DNA of 64,000 bases from Brevibacterium ravenspurgense. Its GTDB lineage: Bacteria; Actinomycetota; Actinomycetes; Actinomycetales; Brevibacteriaceae. The translations under genes and the position numbers were made by a program. The notes below the pieces were generated by a model. That model worked only from the letters and a program-made list of their open reading frames with translations. It searched no databases and was not told the origin of the DNA. This document shows positions 34,506 to 43,700 of this stretch, in pieces; position 1 is the stretch's first letter, and each line of letters starts with the position of its first letter. The DNA lies in NCBI RefSeq assembly GCF_001584615.1, contig NZ_LQQC01000001.1, forward strand, positions 1 through 64,000, given 5' to 3'.

Positions 34506-34544
34506 CCCCTCCCATTTGAGCTTCACCGAGAGGCTTGGGAGGGG
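34506..34544 (-). ncRNA. C-rich/G-rich leader hairpin upstream of abi
   Basis: On the minus strand CCCCTCCCA pairs with TGGGAGGGG around a loop reading AGCCTCTCGGTGAAGCTCAA (inner AGCCT/AGCT pairing possible), then CCTTTT. It lies directly before the abi start. Structured RNAs next to Abi_2 genes have been described (the abiF motif), and this could be one, or simply an attenuator. Identity is inferred from context. Confidence 0.45.
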
Positions 34545-34587
34545 GTCGATTAGTCTCATTTTAGCAGAACCACGACTTGGTTTCCAT

Positions 34588-34663
34588 CCACGCACGAGGT
34601 GCCGCCCCGGTGAGTATCGAAAACTCACCTAAGCGGCACCTCGTCATTTCAGGGTTCGATCTG
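34588..34663. repeat. 76-bp direct repeat, copy 2, including a terminator hairpin and a gene 3' end
   Basis: The right-hand copy overlaps the last four sense codons and stop of the exported-protein gene (34649-34663). It continues into the downstream hairpin (GCACGAGGTGCCGC ... GCGGCACCTCGT), which is that gene's terminator when read leftward. Copy 1 therefore carries a duplicated gene end, implying that this is the original site and copy 1 arose by duplication or insertion. Confidence 0.85.
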
Positions 34664-35674
34664 CTCGACCCGCACCTTGCCGTCCTCGGTGAGGATGATG
34701 CGGGCGGAGATGAGCTCCGTGACTTCTTCGCGGAAATCAGTTTCCGTGCCGGTGCGGGAATCCCGGTAGTTGCCGGAGATGATGAACGTTGCCTCAGCTG
34801 GGCGCATGCGCAGACCACCAGCCTGCCGAGCCTTCTGGCTGTCACCGCCATCGCCGCTAGAGGGATCCCCGGAGCTTCCCAGCGAAGTCGACACCGTCAT
34901 ACTGGCATCGCGCACAAGCTCGACGTCCGGAACTGACTTCAGCTCCCACCGAACATCGCCCAGGATCGTGTTGTCTGTTTCGTAGCCGAAAACACAGCCG
35001 GTGGGCATGAGCACCTTCTGCTTGGTGCAGTCCTCCAGCTGCCTCCGCAGCTGCGCCTGGGCTTCCTTGCTCAGCGCCGGAGTGGGCTCAGCTTCGACCG
35101 TGACACTGTGCTCTTCACCGGGTTCAACCACGTCAACCGTCTTGTAGGCGGACTTCACGTACTTCTGGTTGAAGCCGACACCGTACTGCAGGGGGAAGAG
35201 GACCGGAACGGTGTTCGTGCCGTTGGCCATGGGCTGACTGTTGATGTTTGCGGCCTGCGCCTGCGGTCCCTGCACTGACAGCGTGGGCCACTCCTCAACC
35301 CGGATCCTCCACTGGCTGAACAGGCCCCACGTGCGCGGAATCCGTTCGAGCTCGAACACGGTGGTGTGCGGTTTCGACCCCAGGACGTAGTCAGCCCGCA
35401 CCCGGGCCGTGGTGTCTCCGGATTCCTCAACGCCCGTTTTGATCTGTGTGGGCACACCCTGCGCGCCGCCGATCACCTCGTCGGTCATGCCGTCGGTGTT
35501 CTGCAGGTCCGGCCCCAGAACGAGTCCGCGTGCAGCAGCCCCATTGCCGTCAGCCAGAGCGTTCAGATAGCGGCTGACGGTGGTCGCCGGCGAATAGCGG
35601 GTCAGATTGAAAACCGGCACACTCACAACCGCCAGAAGCAGAAGGACAGCAGAAGCGCTCAACCACTTGCGCAT
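34649..35674 (-). CDS. Exported or membrane-anchored protein of unknown function
   Basis: This 341-aa protein has an N-terminal signal/anchor (residues 5-24, LSASAVLLLLAVVSVPVF) and an extracytoplasmic domain. It contains SPATTVSRYLNALADGNGAAARGL, a SnoaL/NTF2-like opening, and a WRIRVEEWPTLSVQ segment, followed by a Ser/Gly-rich stretch (~275-292). I do not recognise a named family. Two Cys (DCTKQ, TGCVFG) may form a disulfide. It is the last gene of a leftward trio, starting 1 nt after the ABC-like gene stop, and ends inside a 76-bp repeat with a terminator. Confidence 0.7.
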   Translation of the reverse strand: MRKWLSASAVLLLLAVVSVPVFNLTRYSPATTVSRYLNALADGNGAAARGLVLGPDLQNTDGMTDEVIGGAQGVPTQIKTGVEESGDTTARVRADYVLGSKPHTTVFELERIPRTWGLFSQWRIRVEEWPTLSVQGPQAQAANINSQPMANGTNTVPVLFPLQYGVGFNQKYVKSAYKTVDVVEPGEEHSVTVEAEPTPALSKEAQAQLRRQLEDCTKQKVLMPTGCVFGYETDNTILGDVRWELKSVPDVELVRDASMTVSTSLGSSGDPSSGDGGDSQKARQAGGLRMRPAEATFIISGNYRDSRTGTETDFREEVTELISARIILTEDGKVRVEQIEP

Positions 35675-35675
35675 G

Positions 35676-36776
35676 TCATTCCTTAGCGCTCATGACAGCG
35701 GTCGGTGAAGCATCCTCTACGGGATAGGCGCGCATCTGCTCGGTGTCCACTTCGACCCACAGGCGGGTGCCCGGCCGTACGGCAGTGCTCTGCTGGGCAA
35801 TGTCCGCACCCAGGTCCGGGTGGAGAACACCCCACGGAAGTTCAGAGTTGTCAGCTGCTTCGGCACTGAAGTCGAACAGATCAGCCTGCAGTGCCAGCCC
35901 CACCTCGGTATCGGATGGCGAAAGCGTGACCTGCACTTTTGAGTCTTTGTCGTGCAGGCCGACAACGAGGGCTTCGAAAACAGCCTCACCGTCGAAAATC
36001 GGTGAGAATTCGTCAAAAGACAGGCGGACCGCACCGGTGGGAATCGTGACGAACACCTTGCCGTCCAATTTAGTTTTGGCGCGCACCTGCGAATGCCCAA
36101 TTGAAAGCCAACCGCGCCGAGCCAAACCGGAGAACACGTTGACCCCGGCCAGGTCTGCGGCCAGGTTGGAGCGCGGAGTGCGCAGCTGCTGGCCGAAATC
36201 ACCGGCGTCAGCAACCTGATCAAGTTCAAGAACGACTGTTCGGCCGCCGATGATTCCCGCATCGACGGCCGAGTCGAGCGCAAAAACAGCCCCCAGTTCG
36301 AAGTGATCCAGTGCGTCCAGCAGTCTTCCTCGTATACCTGCTCGGGCACGTGCGGGGATCCCGTCAAACGGCCGGTTCAATGCCAGCCAGGGGGTGTTCT
36401 GCGTGAGTGCGGCTGCGATAGTGACCGCTAAGCGCAGTCGGGCGCGAGCCGCGGGGTCGAGTTCCTCAGCCCGCCGCCCGTCGACGGTGATGCCGAAGAA
36501 ACGAGCGGCCAAGCGCACATGCTTAAGCCCCGGCCGGACAGCTGCACGGTTGCCGGTCAGGGCGCGAAGCTGGTGCTTGGCGTAGCGGATGAGGGTGTCT
36601 GACGCTGTGGCTTCCCCTGCCAGAGCGCAGACCTCAGTTTTGGCGCAGACGGCCCGAAGGGCAGTCTCGACGTCCTCGCTTTGCCCCATGATGACGAGGC
36701 GTTCCGAGGTGCCGATCGGGCCGTCTGTCAGCGGTGTTCCCGAGAACACGACATCGCTGAGGTCAAGTTCAGTCAT
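35676..36776 (-). CDS. ABC-ATPase-like protein with destroyed nucleotide motifs
   Basis: The 366-aa protein follows the layout of a solute-importer ATPase but lacks the chemistry. The Walker A position reads GQSEDVETALRAV (31-43) with no GK[ST]. The signature position reads LDPAARARLRLAVTIAAAL (106-124) without LSGGQ. The Walker B position reads PWLALNRPF (129-137), with NR in place of DE. The C-terminal ~150 residues look like a TOBE-type beta domain (PGTRLWVEVDTEQMRAY at the end). It should not hydrolyse ATP. It sits between an LPXTG surface protein (21 nt upstream) and an exported protein (1 nt downstream), with no permease. A structural or regulatory role is inferred. Confidence 0.65.
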   Translation of the reverse strand: MTELDLSDVVFSGTPLTDGPIGTSERLVIMGQSEDVETALRAVCAKTEVCALAGEATASDTLIRYAKHQLRALTGNRAAVRPGLKHVRLAARFFGITVDGRRAEELDPAARARLRLAVTIAAALTQNTPWLALNRPFDGIPARARAGIRGRLLDALDHFELGAVFALDSAVDAGIIGGRTVVLELDQVADAGDFGQQLRTPRSNLAADLAGVNVFSGLARRGWLSIGHSQVRAKTKLDGKVFVTIPTGAVRLSFDEFSPIFDGEAVFEALVVGLHDKDSKVQVTLSPSDTEVGLALQADLFDFSAEAADNSELPWGVLHPDLGADIAQQSTAVRPGTRLWVEVDTEQMRAYPVEDASPTAVMSAKE

Positions 36777-36797
36777 GTACTCAAGATACCGGTGGTG

Positions 36798-38996
36798 TCA
36801 GATGCCGCTGACCTTGCGTCGGGTGACGACGATCGATGCCGCACCAACCACAACGAGTCCAGCACCGAGTGCAAGACCGGTGAGGTCGCCGCCGGTGCGC
36901 GGCAGCTGCGAGCCGGTCGAGCCGGTGCTCTCCTGCGGCTGCGCGTAGTGGTCGTCCGGAGTGGTGTTGGGAAGTTCGCGGCGCTGCTCGGCACCCGAGG
37001 TGTCTTCCTGCACCTGTTCGGACGTTGTGGTCTGGTCAGACTGGTCAGCCTGTGCGGCTTCGTCAGTCTTGGCGTCGGCTGTGTCGCTGTCTTCAGCCTT
37101 GTCGCCAGCTTCGTCTTCAGTCTTGGCGTCGGCTGTGTCGCCTTCGTCAGTCTTGTCGCCGGCCTCGTCAGCCTGGTCAGCGTCTTCGGCCTTATCGCCT
37201 TCGTCAGTCGTGGCGTTGGTGCCGCTCTCAGCCTGGCCGTTGTTTTCCGGCTTCTGCTTTGCGCCGTCTTCTGTCTTCTGGTCGGCGTCGCCTTCAGCCT
37301 CCGGATTTTCAGCTTCCGGTGCTTCAGGCTGCGCGTTCATACCCTTAGCCTCAGATTCAGATGCCGGGCTGGGGCCCTCCGCCGTTGTGGACGGTTTGTC
37401 TTCCGGAGTGGTCGGCGTCTTCTGTTCCGGCTTGGGCTCAGGCTTCGGCTCCGGTGCAGCCTTGAAGACGGTGAAGCTTGCGGCAGCAACCTGCGCGTTC
37501 TTTTCAATCTTGACGTTGGACGTCTTGTCCTTGTCGAGCTTCCGGACTTCATTCCAGTCGAGCTTCTCGTTCGACTCGGCCGCGGTGGACTCAGTCTTCT
37601 TGTCAGACGAATCCTTGGCGGCGTCGTCCTTCTTGTCAGCTTCGGTGGTCGGCGACGGGGTTGCCGTTGCGGTCACCGTGGTTTCGCTCGACGGAGTGCT
37701 GGACGGAGTGATCGAACCCGCGCCGGCGGTCGGTGCCTCAGACGGCTTGGCGGTTTCCTTGTCGGCATCGTCAGCCTTGTCGCTCACGACTGCCTTGGCG
37801 CCTTCAACCGTCACCTTGTAGGTGCCGGTCGCAGCGGTGCCCTTGTCGTAAATCCACACCGAGGCGGTGCCTGCCGAGTCGGTCTTGGCCGGAAGTTCAA
37901 ACGGCTTGGCAGTTCCGGGCTGCTGCACCTTGAAGATGTATTCAGCGCCAGGCAGACCGTTCTTGAGGGTCAGCGTCACGCCCTTGCCCTGCTTAGCGAA
38001 CTCTTCCGACTTCTTCTGCGCAGCTTCCTTCTGCTGCTTTGAAGCCTTTTCGCCAACCTCGACCTGGGCGACCTCGTCCTTGCTCAGGGTGAAGTCGGTG
38101 TCCTCAATGCGGTTCTTGCTGAACGACAGGGTCGAGGTGGGCAGCTGATCCTCAGTGACCTTCGGCTTATCAGCTTCATCGGACTTGTTGTCAGCGTCGT
38201 CCTGCTTTTCGTCGGACTTGTCTTCTGCTGCCTTGTCGTCGGCTTTGTCGCCGGCCTCGTCCTTCTTGTCTTCTGCCTTGTCTTCGGGCTTGGCAGTTTC
38301 GGTGGCGGACGGGCTGTCGCTGGGTTCCGGCGATGCGGAAGTCGAGGGGGTCTCCGACGGGGTCGAGGTTTCGCTCGGCTGTGCCGACGGGCTGGCGCTC
38401 GCGTCTGCGCTCTTGTCCTCTGCCGGGGTCGATGCGGAGTCAGTGGATTCCGATGTGCCTTCCGGCTTAGCAGAACCTTCTGGCTTTGCCTGCTGTTCGT
38501 CTTCTGCCGGCTTTTCGGCAGTGTCTTCGGCTTTGTCGCCGACGTTGAACTTCGCCAGTTCGGTGGCTTCGTTTGTCTTGAGGTCCGTCAGGAACAGACG
38601 GTAGCTGCCCTCGGGGACCTTCGAGCCTTTGTCGGTCGAGAAGAAGTAGGAGCCCTTGACTTCACCGGCCTGCGAAACGGCCAGCTTGGTGTCCGGGGTG
38701 TAGGAAATTCCGTCGGTGCCGATGACGGTGACAGTTGCCTTGTCTCCGGGGGTGAAGCCTGTTCCGGTGAACTTCAGACCCTGCTTGCTGTCGGCAATCT
38801 GCTCGGCGGCAATGGAGTCCTGTGCGAGCGAAACGCTGACTTCGCCTTCTTCAGAGTCAGATGATGACGTAGTGGAGTTCTGGCCGGAAGCTGTATCCGG
38901 GGCCTGATCCCCGGGAGCGGCAAAAGCGGGAACGGCTGCAAAGCCTGTAACCGCGGCCACTGCGGGGGCAAGAACAAGACTGGGAAGAGTCTTCAC
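36798..38996 (-). CDS. LPXTG cell-wall surface protein, acidic and low-complexity
   Basis: This 732-aa protein has a signal peptide (VKTLPSLVLAPAVAAVTGFA, cleaved near AFAA) and ends with sorting signal LPRTGG, a hydrophobic helix and TRRKVSGI. Between them are two or three Ig/fibronectin-like stretches (GLKFTGTGFTPGDKATVTV; GVTLTLKNGLPGAEYIFKV) separated by long Ala/Asp/Lys/Glu/Ser/Pro repeats (DKADDKAAEDK, DEAGDKTDEGD, SPSAQPSETSTPSET). It is probably a wall-anchored spacer or adhesin. GTG 38996 is chosen: GAAAGG lies upstream and the signal peptide begins there, whereas the frame is open to 39110. It heads a leftward trio. Confidence 0.85.
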   Translation of the reverse strand: MKTLPSLVLAPAVAAVTGFAAVPAFAAPGDQAPDTASGQNSTTSSSDSEEGEVSVSLAQDSIAAEQIADSKQGLKFTGTGFTPGDKATVTVIGTDGISYTPDTKLAVSQAGEVKGSYFFSTDKGSKVPEGSYRLFLTDLKTNEATELAKFNVGDKAEDTAEKPAEDEQQAKPEGSAKPEGTSESTDSASTPAEDKSADASASPSAQPSETSTPSETPSTSASPEPSDSPSATETAKPEDKAEDKKDEAGDKADDKAAEDKSDEKQDDADNKSDEADKPKVTEDQLPTSTLSFSKNRIEDTDFTLSKDEVAQVEVGEKASKQQKEAAQKKSEEFAKQGKGVTLTLKNGLPGAEYIFKVQQPGTAKPFELPAKTDSAGTASVWIYDKGTAATGTYKVTVEGAKAVVSDKADDADKETAKPSEAPTAGAGSITPSSTPSSETTVTATATPSPTTEADKKDDAAKDSSDKKTESTAAESNEKLDWNEVRKLDKDKTSNVKIEKNAQVAAASFTVFKAAPEPKPEPKPEQKTPTTPEDKPSTTAEGPSPASESEAKGMNAQPEAPEAENPEAEGDADQKTEDGAKQKPENNGQAESGTNATTDEGDKAEDADQADEAGDKTDEGDTADAKTEDEAGDKAEDSDTADAKTDEAAQADQSDQTTTSEQVQEDTSGAEQRRELPNTTPDDHYAQPQESTGSTGSQLPRTGGDLTGLALGAGLVVVGAASIVVTRRKVSGI

Positions 38997-39196
38997 AGTT
39001 AGCCTTTCGGTTGTGTTGCAAACACACCCAACAAAGGCGACGACACCTACCCACCCAACGAGGTTGAAAGGGGAAGGCACCATCGGTGCGGGGTGTAGGT
39101 CAGTTTCCAACTGTAAACGATTTCTGGCCAGATGTTAAGAAAGCCCTCAGCGTTAGTGGTGTACGAGCGACTGGCCGGGCGTTGTAGCCTGGTGAC

Positions 39197-39796
39197 GTGA
39201 GTCTCCTATCTGATGGCGAAATCCGCGCCGAACTTGCCGAAGGCCGTATCCGCTTGGACCCGCTGGATGAAAGCCTCGTCCAGCCGGCATCCGTCGACGT
39301 GTGTTTGGACCGCAGCTTCCGGCTTTTCGACAACCACAAGTATTCGGTCATCGACCCTTCCCAGGAACAGCCCGAACTGACCCGCCTGATTGAAACCGAC
39401 GGCGACGAACCGTTCGTGCTGCACCCCGGCGAATTCGTGCTCGCCTCGACCCTTGAGGTCGTGACCCTGCCCACCGACATCGCGGCCCGTCTGGAAGGCA
39501 AGTCGAGTCTGGGCCGCCTGGGTCTGCTCACACACTCCACCGCAGGCTTCATTGACCCAGGGTTTTCGGGCCACGTGACCCTCGAACTGTCGAACGTCGC
39601 GACCCTGCCCATAACCCTGTGGCCGGGCATGAAAATCGGCCAGCTGTGCTTCTTCCGCATGGGAGCGCAGGCTGAGCGCCCCTACGGAGCCGACCCGGCA
39701 ACCGCCAACCGCTACATGGGCCAGCGCGGCCCCACCGCATCGCGGTCCTTTGAAAACTTCTACCGCGCACAGGTGAACCCACAGGATCCGCGCTGA
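39197..39796 (+). CDS. dcd: dCTP deaminase
   Basis: This 199-aa trimeric-dUTPase-fold enzyme has [20 protein letters not shown] at the start and [19 protein letters not shown]. The core is [34 protein letters not shown], with the catalytic Glu in TLEL, and GQLCFFRM is near the end. It converts dCTP to dUTP, or directly to dUMP as in the bifunctional mycobacterial enzyme, and supplies dTMP synthesis. The start is GTG with no strong ribosome site. The TGA overlaps the next gene's ATG (TGATG). Confidence 0.95.
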   Translation: MSLLSDGEIRAELAEGRIRLDPLDESLVQPASVDVCLDRSFRLFDNHKYSVIDPSQEQPELTRLIETDGDEPFVLHPGEFVLASTLEVVTLPTDIAARLEGKSSLGRLGLLTHSTAGFIDPGFSGHVTLELSNVATLPITLWPGMKIGQLCFFRMGAQAERPYGADPATANRYMGQRGPTASRSFENFYRAQVNPQDPR

Positions 39797-40677
39797 TGTC
39801 GCAGACCGCTGATGTCGAAACGCTGCGAAACCAGCACCTGCTGCTGGTTGACGACACTGTTCTCGACAGCGACGTCGACGTTCTCCTGTCGAACGTGCTG
39901 CCGCGCCTTGCAGCTGATGGCGGCACGCGAAAGCTCAGCCGCTATTCAACACTGACAGGCCCGCTGGAAATCACTGAGAGCGCTGCCGAACAAGCACAGA
40001 TCCCATCCGTGTTCGCTGCAGCCTACGCGCTCTCGACGCCGAGGGAGCGTGAACCGGAAGCCCCACCGGAATGGTTCGTCCACTCCGAGGGAATCGAAAA
40101 GCTGTTTCCCGCCGGCCTGCCTATGCGCGAAGAAGAGCGCGGCGTCGATCTCCTGATTGCGCTCGCCCGCCGCCTCCACGCAGCGGTGCGCATCGCCGAT
40201 GATGCCGAACCGGGCGGACACGAGCGGATCATCGTGCCCGACCCCGACGCCCACCCCGAAATCACCGTCTATTCCCAGTACTGGATCACCTCGGACCTCC
40301 TGCTGCCCCTGATAGAAAAGGCGATCCCGGAAGGTCAGGTGGTCGACACCTCGGCCGATGTTCCCGAGGACCAGGAACTCGACGGCTACTCCCTCGACAT
40401 CGACCTGGGGGAAGGGCGCGGGCTGATTGAACTGGGCGTCATGGTCGAAACCGCCCTGCCGACAATCGTGGAGCGCTTTGCTGACGGCCCGCAGACTGCC
40501 TACTCCATTCGCTGGCACGCGGACGATGACGACGATTCCTCGCGTGCTCACCGGCGCATGCGCAACACCGCCGGAAGCATCATCGGCGACCTTGCCGCAG
40601 CTGTCGTCGACGCCACCGGCGGAACCGCGGTAGACCGGGACGGATTCCTTCTGGCTGACCACCAACTGGAGGGGTGA
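39796..40677 (+). CDS. Conserved protein of unknown function following dcd
   Basis: This 293-aa soluble, acidic protein (SQTADVETLRNQHLLLVDDT at the start, an ADDDDDSSRAHRRM patch near residue 250) has no membrane segments and no motif I recognise. It translates from an ATG that overlaps the dcd stop, so it is coupled to dcd. The central part (VYSQYWITSDLLLPLIEKAI, GYSLDIDLGEGRGLIELGV) looks like an alpha/beta fold. A role linked to nucleotide metabolism would be inference from position alone. Confidence 0.65.
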   Translation: MSQTADVETLRNQHLLLVDDTVLDSDVDVLLSNVLPRLAADGGTRKLSRYSTLTGPLEITESAAEQAQIPSVFAAAYALSTPREREPEAPPEWFVHSEGIEKLFPAGLPMREEERGVDLLIALARRLHAAVRIADDAEPGGHERIIVPDPDAHPEITVYSQYWITSDLLLPLIEKAIPEGQVVDTSADVPEDQELDGYSLDIDLGEGRGLIELGVMVETALPTIVERFADGPQTAYSIRWHADDDDDSSRAHRRMRNTAGSIIGDLAAAVVDATGGTAVDRDGFLLADHQLEG

Positions 40678-40689
40678 CGTTCACGCGTT

Positions 40690-40735
40690 CCCCCGGGTAT
40701 GTAAAAATGTCAACTGATTTTCACACCCGGAGGGC
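40690..40735 (+). promoter_or_regulatory. Leader stem overlapping the mrpA ribosome site
   Basis: CCGGGT (40693-40698) pairs with ACCCGG (40725-40730), extended inward by TGTAAAAA/TTTTCACA. The 3' arm runs into the CGGAGGG Shine-Dalgarno that ends 4 nt before the mrpA ATG. Folding would partly mask the ribosome site. This is sequence-based and untested. Confidence 0.4.
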
Positions 40736-40738
40736 GCG

Positions 40739-43700
40739 ATGACGACAATTCTTCTGAGTTTCTTCGTCGCCGCCCTGTTCGCCCAGCTGCTGTTTCGTGT
40801 TTTCGAGCGCGGGGCGTTCTTCATTCTTGCGGCAGTGCCCGCCGCCGGCTTCCTCTACACGGTCCTCAACGCCGGGCCGGTGCTCGGAACTTCCGGTTCG
40901 CCGCCTGTGCGCCAAGAGCTTTCGTGGCTTCCCGAACTGGGAATGAGCGTCGTCTTCCAACTGGATGCGCTGTCGTGGATCATGTCGCTCATCGTCACGG
41001 GTGTCGGCGCGCTCATCTTCATCTACAGTGCGCGCTACTTCGAAGCGGACGACCGGTCGCTCAGCAGGTTCGCCAGTGTCCTCATGGCCTTCGCCGGCAT
41101 GATGTACGGCCTGGTGATTGCCGATGAGCTGCTGGTCATCTTCATCTTCTGGGAAGGCACAACGGTCTTCAGCTACCTGCTGATCGGCCATTTCAACACC
41201 CGCGTGCAGTCCCGCCGCTCCGCACTCCAGGCGCTCATTGTGACCACGTTCGGCGGACTGGCGATGCTCGTGGGCATCGTGTTCTTGGCCGCCAGCTACG
41301 GAACCATGAGCCTCACGCGGATCGTGCAGGTCGGCTACCCGGACACCGGCACGTACCCCATGGTCATCGCGGGTGTTCTTCTGCTGCTGGTCGGAGCGAT
41401 GGCGAAATCCGCCCTTCTGCCGTTCCACTTCTGGCTTCCCGGTGCGATGGCCGCACCCACTCCCGTGAGCGCCTACCTGCACGCCGCGGCAATGGTCAAA
41501 GCGGGTATCTACCTGATCCTGCGCCTGGCTCCCGGCTTTTCGGCCATGCCCGGTTGGCAGCCGGTCCTGCTGACGGTCGGCATCAGCACGATGCTCCTGG
41601 GTGCCTGGAGGGCGCTCAAGCAGTACGACCTCAAACTCGTTCTTGCCTACGGCACCGTGTCTCAGCTGGGACTCCTTGCTGTCATGGCCAGCTTCGGCAC
41701 TGCCAGTCTCACCCTGGCCGCCCTGGCAATGCTCGTCTCCCACGCGCTGTTCAAATCGACGCTGTTCCTGGTGGTCGGCATCATCGACCACTGGGCGGGA
41801 ACCCGTGACCTGCGCAAGCTGTCCGGCTTCGGCCGTGAAGACCCCCTGCTGGCCGCTGTCGGCACGATCGCCGCAGCATCTATGGCCGGTGTGCCCCCGC
41901 TGTTGGGCTTTGTGGCAAAAGAAGCGTCCTACGGCACTTTGCTGGATGACGGTTCGACCGGTGCGGCGATCGCGCTCATCGGCATTTTCGTGGGTTCGGT
42001 CTTCACTTTCGCCTACGCGACGCGATTCGTGTGGGGTGCGTTCTTCACCAAGTCCGGAGTCGAGGCGGTCGCGCCGGGCAACACCCATCCGATCCTCATC
42101 CTGCCCACCGTCGTGCTGGTCGCGGGAATCTTCTCCTTCGGCCTGTTCCCCGGCGCGCTGCAGGTGCTTCTGCAGACCTACACGGCCTTCGTCCCGCCGG
42201 CTGCGGGAGAAACAGAGCTCGTCGAACTCAGCCTGTGGCACGGCGTCAACCCAGCACTCGGCCTGTCGGTCGCGACCATCATCCTGGGTGCTCTGATCGC
42301 CTGGGTGTCCGGGCGCGATGCTCGCCTGCACAAGTACGTTCCCGAACTCGACTTCAACGAGGGCTACCGTCGTGCAATTCAGGGGCTTGAACGCACTGCC
42401 GCTTTCGTCACCGCCCGCACGCAGCGCGGTTCGCTGCCCTTCTACCAGGCCGTCATCCTGCTGGTGACCGTCGGCTCCCTCATCACCGCACTCGCGCTCA
42501 ACCGCACGTGGCCCGATCAGCTGGTGCTTGCCGACAGCTGGCAGCAGTGGGCAGTTGCCGCCACGCTCATCGCCGCAACCATCGGCGTGCTCATGATGAA
42601 GAAGCGCTTCGCCGCGGTCGTTGTCGTGAGCATATCCGGCTACGCCATGGTGGCGTTCTTCGCCTTCCAGGGTGCGCCCGACCTCGCCCTGACCCAAGGC
42701 CTTGTCGAAACCATCACGCTCGTCGTGTTCATCCTCGTGCTGCGTCGACTGCCCAGCAATCTGACCAGCGGCAAACGCAAACGACCCTTCAAGCAGGCGG
42801 TGCGCATCGGCCTGGCAGTGGCCTTCGGCGCTGTTATGTCGATCGGCACGATCGTGGCCATGGCCGCTCGCTCAGAACGGCCGATCTCGTCTGACTGGGG
42901 TGCTCTCGCATGGTTTGGCGGTCACGGCAGGAACATCGTCAACGTGACACTTGTCGACATTCGAGCCTGGGACACTCTGGGCGAGCTCGCCGTGGTGGTC
43001 GTGGCCGCCACCGGCATTGCGAGCCTCATCTTCATCAACAACAGGGGCACCTCGCTGCAGCGCATGCAGTCAGGAACAGACAGCGACCTGGGGCGCAAGC
43101 GCGGCATCCTGTGGCGCTTCAACCCGGTTTACGACGCCGTGTCCAGCGAGGGTGCGGACGTGTCTCGCTACCCGCAGAACTATCGAAACGCTCCGGAAGC
43201 CGCAGACGAGGTCGCCCACCGAGGTGCTTGGCTGCTGGCCGGCAGGACCCTCAATCCGCGCAACCGGTCGATCATCCTCGAGGTCACCGTCCGCCTGCTG
43301 TTCCACCCCGTCATGGTGTTCTCCGTCTACCTGCTTTTCGCGGGCCACAACCTGCCCGGCGGCGGGTTCGCCGCGGGGCTCGTGGCCGGACTCGCCTTCA
43401 TCATGCGCTACCTGGCCGGCGGCCGATGGGAACTCGCCGAAGCCGCACCCATCAACGCCGGCCTCCTGCTGGGCTTGGGCATGACGATGGCGGCACTCAC
43501 CGCCGTGGGCGGACTGCTGTGGGGAGACGCCGTGCTGTCCAGCGTGTTCGTGGAAATCCCGCTGGGCCCCCTGGGCGACATCGCATTCGGCACGTCGACC
43601 CTGTTCGACATCGGCGTCTACCTGATCGTCCTGGGACTCATGCTCGACATCCTCCGCACGCTCGGTGCGCAGGTCGACCGGCACCAGGAAGAAGACGAAG

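Noticed and set aside
33940-34587. Small prophage or integrative element around the Abi gene
   Set aside because: There is no integrase, excisionase, tRNA site or phage structural gene; only the flanking repeats suggest mobility.
36681-38042. Long rightward open frame of 453 codons across the LPXTG gene
   Set aside because: It is the antisense shadow of the Asp/Lys/Glu/Ala-rich repeats, which rarely give stops on the other strand. The minus-strand gene has a signal peptide and sorting signal.
40721-42697. Long leftward open frame of 658 codons opposite mrpA
   Set aside because: The product is Gly/Arg/His/Asp-rich low complexity, and it is exactly antisense to conserved membrane motifs of MrpA.
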